Positions 63,619 to 64,000 of a stretch of 64,000 bases of DNA are shown piece after piece; the first letter of the stretch is position 1; every line of letters begins with the position of its first letter. Below the pieces are notes generated by a model that searched no databases, was not told the origin of the DNA, and saw nothing but the letters and a program-made list of their open reading frames with translations. The position numbers were made by a program, and so were the translations under genes. Origin of the DNA: an uncultured Verrucomicrobiota bacterium (GTDB taxonomy: Bacteria; Verrucomicrobiota; Verrucomicrobiia; Limisphaerales; UBA9464); the NCBI GenBank assembly GCA_903910585.1, contig CAIWAH010000150.1:1-64000 (forward strand). Reading direction: 5' to 3'.

Positions 63619-64000
63619 TTCCGCAGCGCCGCGACGAGGAAATACAGTCCGCCCAGGCCGACCACGGCGGAACCCCAGCGCAGCACACGGGCGGTGAACG
63701 GCTCGCCCAGTTCCGCCCGGCCGGCGCGGAGCATGGACCAGAACGGCAGGCCCACGCCGAGGTGGCCCAGTTCCACGCCCAGACAAAACGCCACGATCGC
63801 CAGCGCCAGCGGGGCGCCGCCCGCCCCACCGATCGCCTCGTTCAGGCCGCCGGCAAACCCGAGGCCGTGCACGAGTCCGAATCCGAACGCCACCGCCAGC
63901 CGGCTGCGGCCCTGCGCCGCCTTGGGTGTGACGGCGTTCTGCACCGCCACGAACACGATGCTCCCGGCGATCACCGGTTCGACGAACCACGGCGGCAGCC
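63609..64000 (-). CDS. HupE/UreJ-like membrane protein, 5' end outside window
   Basis: Partial: the last 130 codons up to a stop at 63609-63611. Helices include SIVFVAVQNAV and FGFGLVHGLGFAGGL (His in helix 2), then ALAIVAFCLGVELGHLG and a final helix near FLVAALRNYL. HupE/UreJ family members are nickel or cobalt-associated permease-like proteins. Sequence upstream of position 64000 is required to see the N-terminal HPF region. Confidence 0.75.
   Translation of the reverse strand, partial: LPPWFVEPVIAGSIVFVAVQNAVTPKAAQGRSRLAVAFGFGLVHGLGFAGGLNEAIGGAGGAPLALAIVAFCLGVELGHLGVGLPFWSMLRAGRAELGEPFTARVLRWGSAVVGLGGLYFLVAALRNYL

Overview
The window is GC-rich, densely coded bacterial chromosome. No rRNA, tRNA, CRISPR array, insertion sequence or phage block was seen. 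The protein set suggests Verrucomicrobiota, probably the Pedosphaera/Limisphaerales side. This is inferred from gene content, not from a phylogenetic marker. The pointers are two pseudopilin-type proteins with the [15 protein letters not shown] leader, a PEP-CTERM protein, PQQ-like propellers, lamin-tail/Ig and GSGYTNAP-type secreted proteins, and a sigma factor with a long membrane-anchored C-terminal extension.

Layout. 1-4163 (minus): F1Fo ATP synthase operon atpB-E-F-H-A-G (atpG cut by the window edge), with a CRP-type palindrome upstream. 4339-9865 (minus): an HpnA-like epimerase, then an exopolysaccharide export block (beta-barrel protein, BY-kinase, Wza-like lipoprotein) with clear terminators and a promoter. 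10128-17861: M48 and NlpC/P60 lipoprotein peptidases, NnrS with an FNR-type box, an orphan sugar ABC ATPase, an ABC-F protein, a palindromic repeat, an unknown protein and a PEP-CTERM protein. 17883-28209: surface proteins, then a sugar-acid region (mannonate-oxidoreductase-like SDR, LarA-like protein, uronate-isomerase-like hydrolase). That region also carries an AbrB/PIN toxin-antitoxin pair and a tandem pair of paralogous proteins of unknown function.

28285-41018: SUMF-type and propeller proteins, then a compact putative lipid cluster. The cluster holds a Psd-like decarboxylase, a membrane-anchored class III aminotransferase, an Mpo1-like membrane protein and a GT4 glycosyltransferase; two gene pairs share start or stop codons. 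FAH-fold, DUF971, TPR, holin-like and L,D-transpeptidase genes follow. 41064-45938: an extracytoplasmic redox cluster (EF-hand protein, ApbE fused to DUF2271, PepSY membrane protein), then an intradiol dioxygenase and a DMT transporter.

46052-50535: a translationally coupled membrane-lipid cluster (DUF1365, PQQ-like propeller, membrane lipoprotein, cyclopropane fatty acid synthase). 50625-64000: glutamine synthetase family enzyme, sigma factor fusion, a minus-strand run ychF-rsm22-eamA-hmt-nagB-ROK, a T2SG-like lipoprotein, a 1067-residue PD40 propeller protein and a truncated HupE-like gene.

No well-known defence or mobile system is present. The best candidates for something undescribed are the 31-36 kb lipid cluster, the paralogous pair at 23.7-25.3 kb, the sigma factor/pseudopilin-like fusion at 52.5 kb, the ApbE-DUF2271 fusion cluster, and an orphan plus-strand terminator with an upstream hairpin near 5.64-5.72 kb that may mark a small RNA.
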